Positions 31,745 to 33,832 of a stretch of DNA of 33,832 bases are shown in pieces. The stretch spans positions 1 to 33,832 of the forward strand of contig CADCTC010000193.1 of NCBI GenBank assembly GCA_902805635.1. The letters run 5' to 3'. The stretch comes from an uncultured Chloroflexota bacterium (GTDB taxonomy: Bacteria; Chloroflexota; UBA11872; UBA12225). The position numbers and the translations under genes were made by a program. Under the pieces are notes generated by a model. That model was given only the letters and a program-made list of their open reading frames with translations, had not been told where the DNA came from and ran no database searches. How positions within the stretch are numbered: position 1 is the stretch's first letter; every line of letters begins with the position of its first letter.

Positions 31745-31771
31745 GGAGCCGCGAGCTAAAGCCCCGGCTCC
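31745..31771. terminator. Intercistronic hairpin between EF-G-like gene and tyrS
   Basis: GGAGCCG (31745-31751) and CGGCTCC (31765-31771) form a 7-bp stem in the 51 bp between the EF-G-like stop and the tyrS start. On the minus strand no U-tract follows, so complete termination is unlikely; it could be a processing or stability element, or a weak attenuator ahead of tyrS. No T-box sequence is visible in this short gap. Confidence 0.4.
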
Positions 31772-31778
31772 CCGCAGA

Positions 31779-33832
31779 TTATCCCACCCCGGACTTGCTC
31801 TTCGCCTGTTCCACTACCTTCTGCGCCACGTTGCCGGGCACTTCGTCGTAGTGGTCGAACTGCATCTTGAACTGCCCGCGCCCTTGGGTCATTGAGCGCA
31901 AGTCCGCGGCGTAGCGCACCATCTCGGCCTGGGGCACCTCCGCCTCGATCGTCGTCGTGCCGTTGCCGTTGGGGTTCATGCCGTGCACGCGCCCCCGCTT
32001 CTGCGAGAGGTCGCCCATGATGTCGCCGGTGTACTGCTCCGGGATCGTCACTTCCACCTTCACCACCGGCTCCAGCAGCACCACCCCGGCCTTCTCCGCG
32101 GCGGACTTGAACGCCATCGACCCGGCGATCTTGAATGCCATTTCGGAGCTATCGACCGCGTGCTCCTTGCCGTCGACGAGTGTGGCGCGCACGTCCACCA
32201 GCGGATACCCCGCGATGACGCCGTCGGCCATCGCCTCCTGGATGCCCTTGTCCACCGCCGGCCGGAACGAGTGCGACACCACACCACCTACGATCTTGTC
32301 CGCGAAGTGATAACCCTCGCCGCGCGTCAGCGGCTCGACCTCGATCACGCACACGCCGTACTGCCCGTGGCCGCCCGTCTGGCGCACGAACCGCCCTTCG
32401 GCGGTGGCCTTGGTCCGCAGCGTCTCGCGGTACGGCACGCGCAGCGGCTGGATCACCATCTCCGCGCCGAACTTGCGCTTGATCCGCTCTACAGTGATCT
32501 CGATGTGGCTGTCGCCCATGCCAGAGATCACCGTCTGCCCCGTCTCGGCGTCGCGCCGTACCTGGATGGTGGGGTCCTCTTCCTGCATGCGCTGCAACGC
32601 CGGTCCCATGCGGTCCTGGTCCTGACGTGACTTAGCCTCCACCGCTGCAGAGTAAACAGGCGCCGGGAACGCGATCGGGCTAAGCAGCAGCGGGTGGTCC
32701 TTGGCGCATAGCGTATCGCCCGTCGCCGTCACCGCCAGCTTGGCCACGGCGGCGAAGTCCCCTGCCGGCACGGCCGTAGCGGTCTCCTGGTTCTTGCCGA
32801 GCATCGTGTAAATGGTGCCGATGCGCTCTTCCTTCTCTTTGGTCGCGTTCCAGAGGTGGCTGTCAGGCCGCAGCGTGCCCGAATAGACACGGAAGTAGGT
32901 CAGCTTGCCGATGAACGGATCGGCCAGCGTCTTGAACACCATGGCCGCCAAGGGACCGTTGGGGTCCGGCGCCAGCGCTTCGTCCTGCTTCGCCTGCGCG
33001 TTAGTCGCCGTCACCGTGCCCGCCTCAACCGGTGAGGGCAGGTACGTCGTGATCGCGTCCAGCAGCAGCCCAATGCCGCGGTTGGTGAGCGCCGCCGCGC
33101 TGAACACCGGCACGATCGACCCGGTGCGCACGCCTTCATGGACGCCGTGCACCACTTCTTCGTGGGTCAGCGGCTCCCCCTCCAAGTACTTCATGATCAG
33201 CTCGTCGTCGGTCTCCGCCACCGACTCCATCAGCTGGTCCGCGAACGACTGGACCTCCTCTTGCAGGTCGGCCGGGATGTCGCCTTCGTCGATCTTGCCG
33301 CCATCGCCGAACATCAGCGCCTTGCGGTCCAGCAGGTCCACCACACCCCGGTACTGGTCGCGGCTGCCGATGGGCACCTGCACCGGCACCACGCACTTGC
33401 CAAACGTCTCCCGGAGCTGCTGCAAGGTGCGCTCGAAGCTCGCGTTCTCGCGATCCATGCGGTTAACCACCACGATGCGTGGCAGGTCGCGCTGCTTGCA
33501 GTGCTCCCACACCTGTTCGCTGCCCACTTCCAGGCCGTTGACCGCGCATGCCAGGATCACGGCGCCGTCCACCACGCGCACGGCTTCCGCGACCTCCCCT
33601 ACGAAGTCCGCGTATCCTGGCGTGTCTACGATGTTGATCTTATGGTCTTTCCACTCCACCGGCAGCACCGAGACGTTGACCGACATGGTGCGCCGGTGCT
33701 CGTCGGGGTCATAGTCGGAGACAGTGGTCCCATCGTCCACGCGGCCCATACGGTTGATGGCTCCGGCGTTGAAGAGCATGGCCTCGGCCAGCGTCGTCTT
33801 GCCGATACCCATGTGCGAGAACAAACCCACAT
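31779..33832 (-). CDS. Elongation factor G-like GTPase, partial (5' end off window)
   Basis: Translational GTPase of the EF-G fold, at least 684 residues, beginning inside the window edge with VGLFSHMGIGKTTLAEAML, so only a handful of residues are missing. All five EF-G domains are present. It is a paralogue rather than the main EF-G: the P-loop is SHMGIGKTT where EF-G has AHIDAGKTT, the switch I motif RGITI is replaced by RRTMSVNVSV, and G3 is DTPGYADF. G4 is NRMD. Domain III/IV signatures remain (EEDPTIQVRRDAETGQTVIS, GGHGQYG), and so does the C-terminal GRVHGMNPNG. Such EF-G2/FusA2-type proteins are widespread beside a normal fusA and their function is not settled. Probably the first gene of the tyrS-truB-ribF transcript. 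Confidence 0.93.
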   Translation of the reverse strand, partial: VGLFSHMGIGKTTLAEAMLFNAGAINRMGRVDDGTTVSDYDPDEHRRTMSVNVSVLPVEWKDHKINIVDTPGYADFVGEVAEAVRVVDGAVILACAVNGLEVGSEQVWEHCKQRDLPRIVVVNRMDRENASFERTLQQLRETFGKCVVPVQVPIGSRDQYRGVVDLLDRKALMFGDGGKIDEGDIPADLQEEVQSFADQLMESVAETDDELIMKYLEGEPLTHEEVVHGVHEGVRTGSIVPVFSAAALTNRGIGLLLDAITTYLPSPVEAGTVTATNAQAKQDEALAPDPNGPLAAMVFKTLADPFIGKLTYFRVYSGTLRPDSHLWNATKEKEERIGTIYTMLGKNQETATAVPAGDFAAVAKLAVTATGDTLCAKDHPLLLSPIAFPAPVYSAAVEAKSRQDQDRMGPALQRMQEEDPTIQVRRDAETGQTVISGMGDSHIEITVERIKRKFGAEMVIQPLRVPYRETLRTKATAEGRFVRQTGGHGQYGVCVIEVEPLTRGEGYHFADKIVGGVVSHSFRPAVDKGIQEAMADGVIAGYPLVDVRATLVDGKEHAVDSSEMAFKIAGSMAFKSAAEKAGVVLLEPVVKVEVTIPEQYTGDIMGDLSQKRGRVHGMNPNGNGTTTIEAEVPQAEMVRYAADLRSMTQGRGQFKMQFDHYDEVPGNVAQKVVEQAKSKSGVG

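Noticed and set aside
31728-31778. T-box riboswitch ahead of tyrS
   Set aside because: The gap is only 51 bp and holds one simple hairpin with no T-box sequence or antiterminator.
1-33832. CRISPR array, insertion sequence, phage genes, tRNA or rRNA
   Set aside because: No regularly spaced repeats, no transposase or integrase motifs, and no cloverleaf or rRNA-like sequence was found by reading both strands.

Overview
This is a GC-rich bacterial chromosome window (roughly two thirds G+C by eye) with densely packed genes, many GTG/TTG starts and frequent 4-bp stop/start overlaps. Gene order and protein style point to the Chloroflexota, possibly a Thermomicrobia-like lineage: rluB-cmk-plsC next to DUF512-der, a nusA-ylxR-infB-rbfA-nrnA run, a GalU-type nucleotidyltransferase paired with a GHMP kinase, and membrane glycosyltransferases carrying beta-sandwich tails. 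The lineage is an inference; no rRNA is present to test it.

Left part (1-15443) is a cell-surface glycan region. It opens with a family-2 glycosyltransferase on the minus strand that runs off the left edge, then an SDR oxidoreductase and a small unknown protein with a readable promoter. A plus-strand operon follows: ABC-2 permease (Wzm type), ABC ATPase (Wzt type) with two C-terminal domains, a GT2 and a GT4. A polytopic GT39/83-like membrane protein completes it. Facing it on the minus strand are a PMT/ArnT-like enzyme with a periplasm-facing beta domain and a YfhO-like protein, then a small two-anchor membrane protein on the plus strand. Together these look like synthesis and ABC-dependent export of a polysaccharide, with lipid-linked sugar transfer outside the membrane. 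The most interesting observation is that the last domain of the Wzt ATPase and a domain inserted in the middle of the GT4 enzyme appear to be the same module.

Middle part (15440-23342) is housekeeping plus sugar activation. On the minus strand lie rluB, cmk, plsC, a PDZ/radical-SAM DUF512 protein and der. Divergent from rluB, with start sites only about 16 bp apart or overlapping, is a GalU-like nucleotidyltransferase that has lost its glycine-rich N-terminal loop, followed by a glucuronokinase-like GHMP kinase and a YesL/DUF624 membrane protein.

Right part (23343-33832) is translation and transcription machinery. An extended -10 promoter and a leader hairpin precede nusA-rnpM(ylxR)-infB-rbfA-nrnA; rimP and ylxQ are absent from their usual places. 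Convergent to it on the minus strand lie an EF-G-like GTPase (its start is beyond the right edge), tyrS, truB and ribF. truB has no ATG, GTG, TTG or CTG upstream of its conserved N-terminal motif and may start at ATA. No tRNA, rRNA, CRISPR array, insertion sequence or phage gene was seen, and no gene-free stretch exceeds about 140 bases.
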